This document shows, in pieces, positions 33,523 to 42,249 of a stretch of 64,000 nt of DNA. The stretch is from Proteiniphilum sp. UBA5384 (GTDB lineage Bacteria > Bacteroidota > Bacteroidia > Bacteroidales > Dysgonomonadaceae), in NCBI RefSeq assembly GCF_002410825.1, contig NZ_DHOS01000067.1, positions 119,139 through 183,138 of the forward strand, in the 5' to 3' direction. Within the stretch, counting starts at the first letter, position 1, and every line of letters begins with the position of its first letter. Made by a program: the position numbers and the translations under genes. Under the pieces are notes generated by a model. The model saw only the letters and a list, made by a program, of their open reading frames with translations, did no database searches and was not told where the DNA came from.

Positions 33523-34695
33523 ATGAACACAATTGATCCTTCCCTACAGAGCGGCCGTTTACTCTCGCTCGACATCCTCCGGGGAATCACTATCGCCGGC
33601 ATGATTATGGTCAACAACCCCGGTTCATGGAGTGCAGTCTATGCCCCCCTCCGTCACGCCCATTGGCACGGACTCACCCCTACCGATCTGGTATTTCCGT
33701 TTTTTATGTTTATTATGGGTGTATCCACCTTTATGTCGTTACGGAAATTCCATTTCGAACCGTCGAAAGTGGCCATCTGGAAAATTATACGGCGTACCGT
33801 TCTTATTTTTGTAATCGGTCTGGCATTGGGATGGTTTGGACAACTGTGTAGGGGACTGGCCTCAGGAGAGCCTTTCATTCAAGCGGCCTCCCATTTTGAT
33901 ACCCTCCGTATATTAGGTGTACTGCAGCGATTGGGGTTGGCTTATGGTTTCGCAGCCATGATCGTCCTATTCGTGAAAAGTAAATATCTGCCGTGGGTAA
34001 CAGCCTTGTTGTTAATAAGCTATTTCCTGATCCTGCAATTTGGAAAAGGATTCGAAATGTCGGAACAGAACATCATTGCGGTGATTGACCGTGCATTATG
34101 GGGACCCGACCACATGTATAAAGATACGACTCCTTCAGGTGAATGGATTGCATTTGATCCCGAGGGGTTGCTTAGTACGCTTCCCTCTATCGCCCACGTA
34201 CTGATCGGATTCCTATTCGGCAAATTAATTGTTGACAATAAAGAGAATCATACCCGTGTGGAGAAGTTGCTGATCTGGGGTACCATCCTCTCCTTTGCCG
34301 GATTACTGCTGCAGTATGGCTGTCCGATCAACAAGAAAATATGGAGCCCTACCTTCGTCCTCACCACCACTGGATTTGCCGCCCAGCTGCTGGGCCTACT
34401 GATCTGGATCATCGATATCAATAAAAAAGAGCGGTGGAGCCGGTTCTTTCACGCATTCGGTGTCAATCCGCTTATCGTGTATATTTTTGCCGGAGTATTC
34501 GCGATCCTGCTCTCTAACATCAGGTTCACGGTGCAGGGAAAAGCCATTTCTATCAAGGGGTTTGTCTATGAGATATTACTGCGCCCCTGGGCGGGTAATT
34601 ATTTCGGTTCATTGCTATATGCGCTCCTGTTTGTTACTACCTGCTGGCTCTTCGGCTATATTCTTTACAAACGCAATATTTACATTAAAATATAA
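33523..34695 (+). CDS. murT: MurT-type MurNAc transporter (HGSNAT/DUF5009 family)
   Basis: The 390-residue polytopic membrane protein has about 10-11 helices, and near residue 12 the motif LSLDILRGITIAGMIMVNNPG typical of the heparan-alpha-glucosaminide acetyltransferase-like family. In T. forsythia the gene at this place was shown to import MurNAc and named MurT; generic annotation as an acetyltransferase is likely misleading here. The start at 33523 is chosen because the 13 codons before it lie in an intergenic repeat. murK follows after 20 nt. The call rests on synteny with namZ, murK and murQ. Confidence 0.85.
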   Translation: MNTIDPSLQSGRLLSLDILRGITIAGMIMVNNPGSWSAVYAPLRHAHWHGLTPTDLVFPFFMFIMGVSTFMSLRKFHFEPSKVAIWKIIRRTVLIFVIGLALGWFGQLCRGLASGEPFIQAASHFDTLRILGVLQRLGLAYGFAAMIVLFVKSKYLPWVTALLLISYFLILQFGKGFEMSEQNIIAVIDRALWGPDHMYKDTTPSGEWIAFDPEGLLSTLPSIAHVLIGFLFGKLIVDNKENHTRVEKLLIWGTILSFAGLLLQYGCPINKKIWSPTFVLTTTGFAAQLLGLLIWIIDINKKERWSRFFHAFGVNPLIVYIFAGVFAILLSNIRFTVQGKAISIKGFVYEILLRPWAGNYFGSLLYALLFVTTCWLFGYILYKRNIYIKI

Positions 34696-34715
34696 GCCTA
34701 TCATTGAGATAAATT

Positions 34716-35567
34716 ATGATAACTTCGGAAAAAGAAATTTTAATTGCCGACAGTGGCGCCACGAAAACGGACTGGTGTTTTACAAAAAATGGAAAGATAA
34801 TACATCGTTTTTCCGGGGAAGGTATTAGCCCCGTATTCCAGACGGGAGATGAGATCGCCCGGAAGATCAGGACGCATGTATACCCTATACTAAAAGGTGT
34901 CAGGATCGACGCGGTCTATTTCTACGGAGCCGGATGTATTCCGGAAAAAACGGGATTGGTAAGGGATGCTATTCACGAATCATTCCCCATCGATAACATA
35001 CGGGTTCACAGTGACTTGATAGCAGCGACTCATAGTCTTTGCGGGCGTAATACCGGGATTGCCTGTATTCTGGGAACCGGTAGTAATTCCTGTCAATGGA
35101 ACGGTGAAGAGATCGTGAAACAAATTTCACCACTCGGTTTTATTTTGGGTGATGAAGGAAGCGGTGCCGTATTGGGGAAAAATCTGGTGAGTGATGCGCT
35201 GAAAAATCAACTCACTAAAGGGCTGAAGGAGATGTTACTCGAAGAGTATGGACTTACCCCCGCAATCATCATAGAAAAAGTTTACCGGCAACCTTTCCCG
35301 AATCGTTTTTTGGCAAGTCTCTGCCCATTCCTTCTCACACATATTGGCGACCCTACTATCCGACTGATCGTTACACGCAGCTTTTCTGCTTTTTTTGAAA
35401 GGAACGTGATGCAGTATGATTATCAAAAGAATAAAGTTAATTTTGTGGGTTCTATCGCATGGTATTTTTCCACCCCCTTGAAACAAGTCGCTACAGAAAA
35501 AGGAATTGAAGTAGGGACAATTGTTCAATCCCCCATGTCGGGGCTGATTGATTACTACAATCACTAA
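34716..35567 (+). CDS. murK: MurNAc kinase (BadF/BcrA-type ATPase)
   Basis: The 283-residue kinase of the sugar-kinase/Hsp70 superfamily should phosphorylate imported MurNAc at C6. The phosphate-1 motif is IADSGATKTDWCF (about 9-21). GTGSNSCQWNG (about 118-128) and GDEGSGAVLGK (about 144-154) match the phosphate-2 and adenosine parts in this family. The gene lies between murT and murQ, as in T. forsythia murTKQ. GlcNAc is a possible second substrate. A 62-nt gap with low-complexity AT-rich words separates it from murQ. Confidence 0.9.
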   Translation: MITSEKEILIADSGATKTDWCFTKNGKIIHRFSGEGISPVFQTGDEIARKIRTHVYPILKGVRIDAVYFYGAGCIPEKTGLVRDAIHESFPIDNIRVHSDLIAATHSLCGRNTGIACILGTGSNSCQWNGEEIVKQISPLGFILGDEGSGAVLGKNLVSDALKNQLTKGLKEMLLEEYGLTPAIIIEKVYRQPFPNRFLASLCPFLLTHIGDPTIRLIVTRSFSAFFERNVMQYDYQKNKVNFVGSIAWYFSTPLKQVATEKGIEVGTIVQSPMSGLIDYYNH

Positions 35568-35629
35568 TCAATTGAAAATGACCATATAACCAACAAATCA
35601 ACGAATCAACACATTATCAAAACAACAAT

Positions 35630-36442
35630 ATGTCTTTCATCAAAATAACAGAACAATCGTCATTTTATGACAATCTGGAACAAAAACCAGTTCTTGAAAT
35701 CCTCACCGAGATCAACCGAGAAGACCGGAAAGTAGCACTGGCCGTGCAAAAAACCATTCCTGAAATTGAGAAACTAGTCACAGGGATAGTGGCAAGGATG
35801 CAACGTGGAGGACGTCTTTTTTATATCGGTGCCGGTACGAGCGGCAGGCTTGGTGTGCTCGATGCCTCCGAAATTCCACCTACTTTCGGTATGCCCGACA
35901 CGTATGTGATTGGACTGATTGCCGGAGGAGATGTCGCATTACGCAAACCGGTCGAAGCTGCCGAAGATAACCTTGAGAAAGCATGGGAGGAGCTCACAGC
36001 ATGCGATATCAACCAGAATGACGTGCTGGTAGGCATTGCCGCCTCGGGTACTACTCCTTATGTGATAGGAGCGTTACGTCGTGCACGAAAAGAAGGTATC
36101 CTTACGGCAGCCATCTGTTGCAACCCTGGTTCTCCCGTAGCCGCCGAGGCGGAGATAAAGATAGAGCCCATCGTCGGACCTGAATATGTGACAGGCAGTA
36201 CACGGATGAAAGCGGGTACAGCCCAGAAAATGGTGCTGAACATGATTACTACGAGCACCATGATCAAGCTTGGCAGGGTAAAAGGCAACCGCATGGTCAA
36301 TATGCAACTCACCAACCAAAAGCTGGTGGATAGAGGTACCCGTATGATCATCGATGAACTGGGACTATCCTACGAGCAGGCCAAGAATCTGCTCCTCCTC
36401 CATGGCTCAGTCAAAAATGCCATCAACAGTTATCATTCCTAA
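35630..36442 (+). CDS. murQ: N-acetylmuramic acid 6-phosphate etherase
   Basis: MurQ cleaves the lactyl ether of MurNAc-6-phosphate to GlcNAc-6-phosphate and D-lactate. The 270-residue cytoplasmic SIS-domain protein has AGTSGRLGVLDASEIPPTFG (about 67-86), ASGTTPYVIGAL (about 138), and the diagnostic STMIKLGRVKGNRMVNMQ (about 206-223). It is slightly shorter than E. coli MurQ (298) at the C-terminus. It ends the salvage set; GlcNAc-6-P would then feed NagA/NagB, whose genes are not in the window. Confidence 0.96.
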   Translation: MSFIKITEQSSFYDNLEQKPVLEILTEINREDRKVALAVQKTIPEIEKLVTGIVARMQRGGRLFYIGAGTSGRLGVLDASEIPPTFGMPDTYVIGLIAGGDVALRKPVEAAEDNLEKAWEELTACDINQNDVLVGIAASGTTPYVIGALRRARKEGILTAAICCNPGSPVAAEAEIKIEPIVGPEYVTGSTRMKAGTAQKMVLNMITTSTMIKLGRVKGNRMVNMQLTNQKLVDRGTRMIIDELGLSYEQAKNLLLLHGSVKNAINSYHS

Positions 36443-36494
36443 TCATTCATTTTCTACCCTTAACAGTTAATTATCAGTTCTTAATTTTACAATT

Positions 36495-37313
36495 ATGCTC
36501 CGAATTCCAACTCTCCTGCTTCTAATCGTTGTATTCACATCTGCGATGGCACAGGACATAGAATACAAAACAGTCTCCAATATCCCCTATTACCCGGGAG
36601 AAGTGCGCACGCAAGACAGTTATATTACTGAACGATGTGTACTTGATATCTACTATCCCATAAATAAAAAAGATTTCACCACCGTAGTCTGGTTTCACGG
36701 TGGCGGCCTTACAGGTGGCAGTAAAGAACTTCCCCAAGCATTAAAAGACAAAGGGCTGTGCATTATTGGGGTGAACTATCGCCTTGCTCCGAGAGTGAAG
36801 GCACCCGCTTATATCGAGGATGCGGCAGCGGCAGTGGCATGGGTTTTTAAAAATATCGGAAAATATGGAGGCGATGCGTCACGGGTATTTGTATCGGGAC
36901 ATTCTGCCGGTGGATACCTGGCCATGATGGTCGGTCTGGATAAACAATACCTTGCCCCCCATGGTGTTGATGCCAACAGTATCGCCGGCCTGATTCCCTT
37001 TAGCGGACAGGCTATCACCCATTTCACCATACGTGCGGAGAATAACATACCCGACAAACAACCGGTTATAGACAAATATGCACCGCTATTCCACGTACGT
37101 GCCGACGCCCCTCCCATGCTACTGATCACCGGTGACCGCGAGCTGGAACTTCTGGGCCGTTACGAAGAGAACGCCTATCTCGCCCGCATGATGAAAGTGG
37201 CGGGACATCAGCATACCCGTTTGCTCGAACTGGATGGATATGGCCATGACATGGCATATCCCGCTTTCCCCTTGATGCTGGATGAAATAACTCGCTTCAG
37301 CAAATCAAAATAA
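36495..37313 (+). CDS. Exported alpha/beta hydrolase (esterase)
   Basis: The 272-residue protein has a signal peptide (ending SAMAQ, about 1-20) and a hormone-sensitive-lipase-like fold: the oxyanion motif WFHGGG (66-71), nucleophile Ser137 in GHSAGG, an Asp in LITGDRELE and His in DGYGHDMAYP. Its place 52 nt after murQ suggests that it may remove ester groups, for example O-acetyl groups, from the imported glycan before hydrolysis; this is inference. It could also be an unrelated carboxylesterase. Confidence 0.82.
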   Translation: MLRIPTLLLLIVVFTSAMAQDIEYKTVSNIPYYPGEVRTQDSYITERCVLDIYYPINKKDFTTVVWFHGGGLTGGSKELPQALKDKGLCIIGVNYRLAPRVKAPAYIEDAAAAVAWVFKNIGKYGGDASRVFVSGHSAGGYLAMMVGLDKQYLAPHGVDANSIAGLIPFSGQAITHFTIRAENNIPDKQPVIDKYAPLFHVRADAPPMLLITGDRELELLGRYEENAYLARMMKVAGHQHTRLLELDGYGHDMAYPAFPLMLDEITRFSKSK

Positions 37314-37338
37314 ATAGGAGGACCTCATTTATTTTGCC

Positions 37339-37346
37339 TACCTTTG
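37339..37346 (+). promoter_or_regulatory. -7 box before the FemAB-type gene
   Basis: TACCTTTG overlaps the region of an in-frame TTG start at 37334, so the ATG at 37385 is the better start. It also marks a likely transcription break after the esterase gene. Confidence 0.5.
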
Positions 37347-37384
37347 CAAGTTCAACAATTAGCTTTACTGAAAATAAAGAAGAT

Positions 37385-38509
37385 ATGCTGACGAACGTCT
37401 GTCTCAAAGGGACTGAAGAGTTATATGCCACACCTATTTTACAGCAAACAGCTTTCTGGTCGGAGGTCAAAACATCACTGGGAGTTAACACCCTTGCCAT
37501 TAATTTTACAGCCCAAAGGTCCGATCTTTTTCCTAAACTGGTAGATCAGTCATATATACAATCTGACCTGCTGGTTGTGCTTCAGCAAATCGACCGGAAT
37601 CATTGCGTGGCATATGTGCCTTATGGTCCGGAAATTGAACCAACCGACGAGTTCCAAGGCATGTTCCTTGAAGAACTCTCCGAATCGCTCCGATCGGTGT
37701 TGCCTATAAATTGCATACTTATCCGCTACGATCTTTGTTGGGAATCGTATTGGGCCAGAGAGAAAGATCATTTCGACGAAAACGGGATATGGAAAGGTGA
37801 ACCCGAAAGCCACTCCCAAGAACTTCGTTTCAATTTCAATACACATAACTGGAATTTCAAAAAAGCCTACTCTAATATTTTACCGGCCAACACTATCTAT
37901 TTAGACTTGACACGGGACAGCGAAACTCTTCTTGGAAGAATGAAGCCAAAAACCCGCTACAATATTAGATTAGCACATCGAAAAGGGATAACGGTAAGAT
38001 CGATGGGGATGGAAGGAATGGATATCTGGTATGAACTCTATAAAGAGACCGCTACCCGTAACCATCTACTGTTGAACGACATAAAATACTTTCGGGCAGT
38101 ACTTGATGCCCGAGCGGACAATACCAGTTCGCCAGCCGACGTGAGCCTGCTGATCGCAGAGTACAACGGTAAACCACTCGCAGCCATGTTTTTGGTCATC
38201 ACAGGGAACAGAGGATCTTATCTTTATGGTGCCTCTTCATCGGAACATCGCAATCTGATGGCTACCTATGCACTTCAATGGGAAGCAATCCTCAAGTCCC
38301 AACAGGTGGGTTGTACCGAATACGATATGTTCGGCATTTCCCCTTCCCCCGACCCCGAACATCCGTTATATGGTTTATATAAATTCAAATCAGGCTTCGG
38401 AGGCGATATATACCACAGCCTGGGATGCTGGGATTATCCGCTTGATAATAAAAAATATACCCTCTTTCGTGCCTCTGAACTCCACAGTCAAGGGTACCAT
38501 TTAAGTTAA
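37385..38509 (+). CDS. FemAB-family peptidyltransferase / GNAT-fold protein
   Basis: The 374-residue cytoplasmic protein has the FemX/FemAB layout of two GNAT-like halves: an N-terminal QQTAFWSEVK motif (about 21-30), YVPYGPEI, TIYLDLTRDSETLLGRMKPKTRYNIRLAHRKGI (about 175-205), then LLIAEYNGKPLAAMFLV and DMFGISPSPDPEHPLYGLYKFKSGFGG near the C-terminus. Family members add amino acids to the peptidoglycan side chain from aminoacyl-tRNA. It lies next to the cell-wall salvage genes but behind its own promoter. The substrate is not predictable from sequence. Confidence 0.87.
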   Translation: MLTNVCLKGTEELYATPILQQTAFWSEVKTSLGVNTLAINFTAQRSDLFPKLVDQSYIQSDLLVVLQQIDRNHCVAYVPYGPEIEPTDEFQGMFLEELSESLRSVLPINCILIRYDLCWESYWAREKDHFDENGIWKGEPESHSQELRFNFNTHNWNFKKAYSNILPANTIYLDLTRDSETLLGRMKPKTRYNIRLAHRKGITVRSMGMEGMDIWYELYKETATRNHLLLNDIKYFRAVLDARADNTSSPADVSLLIAEYNGKPLAAMFLVITGNRGSYLYGASSSEHRNLMATYALQWEAILKSQQVGCTEYDMFGISPSPDPEHPLYGLYKFKSGFGGDIYHSLGCWDYPLDNKKYTLFRASELHSQGYHLS

Positions 38510-38550
38510 AACTTTATTAAAATTTACTTTTCTATTTAAAATTCATTTCA

Positions 38551-38558
38551 TATCTTTG
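38551..38558 (+). promoter_or_regulatory. -7 box for the nfeD-flotillin operon
   Basis: TATCTTTG lies about 80 nt before the NfeD start. No -33 TTTG is visible. Confidence 0.45.
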
Positions 38559-38637
38559 GGTTATGTAAAAACTCATCGTTTTCGTCAAGCAAGATCGGAA
38601 CAGATCTATTTGTTTTACCGTGCATAGAAAACATTTA

Positions 38638-39222
38638 ATGAAATTGAATTTTATGAATATCCTACAAAATGCCGAACCCTTGCTGCGAATCTTTTGGTAT
38701 ATCGCAGCTCCTGTTACTGTGATTTTTATAATTCAGACAATCCTTACGTTTGTGGGAGGGGATTCCATGGATGGAGTAGAAGCCGATTTCGAAGGTGACC
38801 TGAGTGATGGAGACGCTCCTTTTCAACTGTTCTCACTTCGGAACCTCATCAATTTCTTACTTGGCTTCGGATGGGGAGGAATCACATTTTACACCCTTAT
38901 ACCAAATAAAACACTGCTTATTTCAGTGGCCGTAATTACAGGCATCCTGTTCGTTGCTATCTTTTTCATCACGGTCAAGATATTCCTGCGACTGGCCGAA
39001 GATAATTCGTTCAAGATGGAAAAGGCACTTCATAAAACAGCCGAAGTATATCTGACTATCCCGGCCAACCGTATGGGAAAAGGTAAAATATTGATCAGCG
39101 TAGGGGGATCGCTGCGGGAACTGGATGCCCTTACCGACGAGAAAGAACCCATCTATTCCCAATCCACGGTAAAAATTGTCAAAATTGAAAATAACAATAT
39201 TCTAATAGTTGAAAAAATTTAA
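38638..39222 (+). CDS. NfeD-like membrane protein (NfeD1b, YuaF type)
   Basis: The 194-residue protein has an N-terminal membrane helix, an acidic loop (VEADFEGDLSDGDAPF), two further helices (about 75-120) and a C-terminal OB-fold-like NfeD domain (about 125-194, GKGKILISVGGSLRELDA). Such proteins are encoded beside flotillin and are thought to form membrane complexes with it. No protease domain is present, unlike the NfeD1a protein at 58121. The start at 38638 is preferred over an upstream GTG at 38620; 38653 is also possible. The flotillin gene begins 4 nt downstream. Confidence 0.85.
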   Translation: MKLNFMNILQNAEPLLRIFWYIAAPVTVIFIIQTILTFVGGDSMDGVEADFEGDLSDGDAPFQLFSLRNLINFLLGFGWGGITFYTLIPNKTLLISVAVITGILFVAIFFITVKIFLRLAEDNSFKMEKALHKTAEVYLTIPANRMGKGKILISVGGSLRELDALTDEKEPIYSQSTVKIVKIENNNILIVEKI

Positions 39223-39226
39223 ATAT

Positions 39227-40696
39227 ATGTCACCCGAAACACTATCATCGCCCATGTTTTTAATTATTGTACTTGCTGTCGTCATCTTTGTGACCATTCT
39301 TGCGCTGGCATCACGCTTTAAAAGATGTCCTTCCGATAAAATATTGGTCGTCTACGGACGTACCGGCGGATCATCCGCACGTTGTATCCATGGTGGAGGT
39401 GCTTTCATCTGGCCTGTTATCCAAGACTATGCCTATCTCGACCTCAAGCCATTATCGATAGAGGCCAACCTCACCAATGCACTGAGTCGCCAGAATATCA
39501 GGGTAGACGTCCCATCCCGTTTCACCATCGCCATCTCATCCGAACCGGAACTAATGAACACCGCCGCAGAAAGGTTACTCGGACTTACCCCGGACAAAAT
39601 CAGGGAACTGGCTTCCGATATCCTTTTCGGACAACTCCGTCTGGTGATTGCCACGATGTCTATCGAAGAGATCAACTCCGACCGTGATAAGTTCCTCGAA
39701 GCCATCTCCAAAACAGTCGACTCGGAGTTAAAGAAGGTAGGATTAAAACTGATCAATGTGAATGTAACCGATATCAAAGACGAGTCGGGTTACATCGAGG
39801 CATTAGGAAAGGAAGCTGCCGCCAAGGCCATCAATGAAGCCAAGATAAGTGTGGCGGAACAGGAAAAAATTGGAGAAACCGGTAAGGCCATAGCCGATAA
39901 AGACCGTGAAGTGAGCATTGCCGCTGCCCGTAAGGACGAGGCGATCGGTAAAGCCGAAGCCGACAAGCTAACTCGTATCAAAACCTCGGAAGCCAATGCC
40001 ACTGCGGTAGAAGGAGAAAATACGGCAAAGATCACCATTGCCCAATCCGATGCTGCACGCCGGGAAAAAGAAGCCGAAGCGGCACGCCTTGCCGTAGCAG
40101 CTGAAAAAGTACAACAAGCAAAAGCGTTGGAAGAGGCCTATTCTGCCGAACAGAAAGCGGAAAATGCCCGTGCGGAGCGCGAACGTTCTACAGAGACTGC
40201 CAATATAGTAGTACCTGCTGAAATAGCCAAGCAAAAAGCCATCATCGACGCTCAGGCCGAAGCCGAACGCATCCGTGTACAGGCCAAAGGAGAAGCTGAT
40301 GCCATCTTTGCCAAGATGGATGCCGAAGCACGCGGCCTATTCGAGATATTGAACAAACAGGCGCAGGGATACAAAGATGTGGTTTCGGCGGCAGGAGGTG
40401 ATCCCGACAAAGCCTATCAGCTGCTGATGATCGAAAAACTGCCTGAACTAATCAAGACACAGGTAGAAGCGGTGAAGAACCTCAAGATCGACAAGGTAAC
40501 CGTTTGGGATTCCGGTAACAATCAGGACGGCAAAGGATCCACCGCCAACTTCCTCTCCGGGTTGATGAAGACCATTCCCCCACTCGACGACCTCTTCAAT
40601 ATGGCCGGAATGAACTTGCCCAATTATCTAAAAGGAGAAAACAAACCGGAAATTATTCCTATAGAAGAATCCGATTCTGAAGCCGATGAACAATAG
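39227..40696 (+). CDS. Flotillin family protein
   Basis: The 489-residue protein has one N-terminal membrane helix (about 9-30), an SPHF/band 7 domain (about 35-200, with DVPSRFTIAISSEPELMNTAAERLLG) and a long Ala/Glu-rich coiled coil (about 210-370, with EA.E repeats). A C-terminal tail follows (GMNLPNYLKGENK). Flotillins organise membrane microdomains. It pairs with the NfeD gene 4 nt upstream, as in the B. subtilis yuaFG arrangement. An in-frame TTG at 39209 overlaps nfeD and is not used here. Confidence 0.93.
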   Translation: MSPETLSSPMFLIIVLAVVIFVTILALASRFKRCPSDKILVVYGRTGGSSARCIHGGGAFIWPVIQDYAYLDLKPLSIEANLTNALSRQNIRVDVPSRFTIAISSEPELMNTAAERLLGLTPDKIRELASDILFGQLRLVIATMSIEEINSDRDKFLEAISKTVDSELKKVGLKLINVNVTDIKDESGYIEALGKEAAAKAINEAKISVAEQEKIGETGKAIADKDREVSIAAARKDEAIGKAEADKLTRIKTSEANATAVEGENTAKITIAQSDAARREKEAEAARLAVAAEKVQQAKALEEAYSAEQKAENARAERERSTETANIVVPAEIAKQKAIIDAQAEAERIRVQAKGEADAIFAKMDAEARGLFEILNKQAQGYKDVVSAAGGDPDKAYQLLMIEKLPELIKTQVEAVKNLKIDKVTVWDSGNNQDGKGSTANFLSGLMKTIPPLDDLFNMAGMNLPNYLKGENKPEIIPIEESDSEADEQ

Positions 40697-41047
40697 TTAG
40701 ATAACAGAGCACAAACCGATACCTGGGTTATACTCAGTAGATCCTATAAAATGGAAAAGCTTCGGGTGCCGTTAAACGGATAGAACGGCTACCTGCATCA
40801 TTTTTTTTACGCGGCTCGTAAGGTAACAACGTAACGGATTTCCATCTTAAAATAACAGATGAGGATATTTACAAGAAAACAACTCGAGGCGAAGGATAAG
40901 GACGAACTGATAGATATCATCCTGTCCCTTCAAACAACAATAATATTCAATCAGCATTAGATGCAGACTTGTAAATAAGTAACTACCCAGACCTGAATAA
41001 ACCTGAGTTAGTTATGGTATTTTTATAAAAATAAGGGAAAAACTATC
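40697..41047. other. 351-bp region with no convincing gene
   Basis: The gap between the flotillin gene and the convergent KAS III-like gene holds no long frame. One 33-codon frame at 40859-40960 (MRIFTRKQLEAKDKDELIDIILSLQ...) faintly resembles the start of IS66-type transposases, but too little is left to call it. No terminator-like hairpin with a T-run was found. Confidence 0.5.
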
Positions 41048-42130
41048 TTAGGGAATGCGGTACACAATGCTATTGATATTCATACCCGCTCCTACCGAAG
41101 CCAGCACAATATTGTCACCGCTCCTCAATGCATGATTATCCATCTCTCCACGCATAACCATATCCAATAACGTAGGGACGGTAGCTACCGATGAGTTCCC
41201 TAACCAGGATATAGTCATCGGCATAACATGCTCAGGCACCTCTTTTAAATCATAGAGCTGAAACAAACGCTTCAGAATGGCATCATCCATTTTCCCGTTC
41301 GCCTGATGAATCAACACCTTGCTCACCTTATCAATAGGTAAATTCAATTTGTCTAGTCCCGCCTTGATCGTTTTAGGTACATTTTCAAGGGCATATTGAT
41401 AGAGACGACGGCCATTCATCTTGAGGTAATAATCTTTTTTCTCCGCCAATTCCGGTTTATAAGAATATCCCATGTGAAGCATATTCACATAATCTAACGC
41501 ATCACTGCGCGAGTTATGTCCGATTATACCTATGGGTGAATCACTTTCCCTCGCCTCCAGAATGGCAGCACCCGCACCATCAGCATAGATCATGCTATCG
41601 CGGTCATGCGGGTCGGATATGCGCGACAGCACGTCAGCACCTACCACTAAGATTTTTTTCGCATCTCCCGAGCGCAGATAATAATCGGCTTGAATCACCG
41701 CCTGTACCCATCCCGGACAGCCAAACAAAATATCATACGCCACAGCGGAGGGATTGGCAATACCCAATTTTTGCTTCAGACGGGCAGCCATCGTCGGCAA
41801 CACGTCTATACGCATATTCTCCACCGTTGTTTCCCCGAAGTTATGGGCAAAAATAATGTAATCGAGTTCTTCCTTATCTATTCCCGCTGATTCTAAAGCT
41901 CTCCGGGCGGCAATTAAAGCTAAATCGGAAGTAGTCTCATTATCCGCAGCATACCGCCTTTCGGCAATAGTGGTAATCTCTTCAAATTTACGAGTGATCT
42001 CTTCATTAGGAGTGGCCAATTTTTCCCCGGTAGAGTCATAAAACTCATAATTATGGAAAAACTCATTCTTTATCTGCTTGGCAGGAACATAGCTGCCCGT
42101 ACCCGTAAAAACACTATAAAGCTTACTCAT
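41048..42130 (-). CDS. Beta-ketoacyl-ACP synthase III-like enzyme
   Basis: The 360-residue thiolase-fold protein carries the KAS III catalytic triad: Cys in LFGCPGWVQA, His in LIHQANGKM and Asn in LGNSSVATVPTLLD. It starts with GTGSYVPAKQIKNEFF. It condenses an acyl-CoA with malonyl-ACP in FabH, but the length is about 30-40 residues above E. coli FabH and it stands outside a fab operon. It may be a secondary KAS III with a different acyl primer. A minus-strand TACTTTTG box is at 42202-42209. Confidence 0.85.
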   Translation of the reverse strand: MSKLYSVFTGTGSYVPAKQIKNEFFHNYEFYDSTGEKLATPNEEITRKFEEITTIAERRYAADNETTSDLALIAARRALESAGIDKEELDYIIFAHNFGETTVENMRIDVLPTMAARLKQKLGIANPSAVAYDILFGCPGWVQAVIQADYYLRSGDAKKILVVGADVLSRISDPHDRDSMIYADGAGAAILEARESDSPIGIIGHNSRSDALDYVNMLHMGYSYKPELAEKKDYYLKMNGRRLYQYALENVPKTIKAGLDKLNLPIDKVSKVLIHQANGKMDDAILKRLFQLYDLKEVPEHVMPMTISWLGNSSVATVPTLLDMVMRGEMDNHALRSGDNIVLASVGAGMNINSIVYRIP

Positions 42131-42201
42131 TACAAATTATTCTTAGTTAACTTGATAACCTTACAACTTTTTTTTAAATTCCATTTTTTTCTTAGAAAGT
42201 A

Positions 42202-42209
42202 CAAAAGTA
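42202..42209 (-). promoter_or_regulatory. -7 box for the KAS III-like gene
   Basis: The minus strand reads TACTTTTG, about 72 nt before the start at 42130. Confidence 0.45.
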
Positions 42210-42249
42210 CATGATTTTTTCTAAATAAACCACTAACCGGCAAACCATT

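Noticed and set aside
33484..34695. Heparan-alpha-glucosaminide N-acetyltransferase as the function of the 33523 gene
   Set aside because: The family name fits, but the position between namZ and murK/murQ matches MurT, shown in T. forsythia to import MurNAc.
40859..40960. A transposase remnant as a firm feature
   Set aside because: Only 33 codons with weak resemblance; kept as a remark on the gap.
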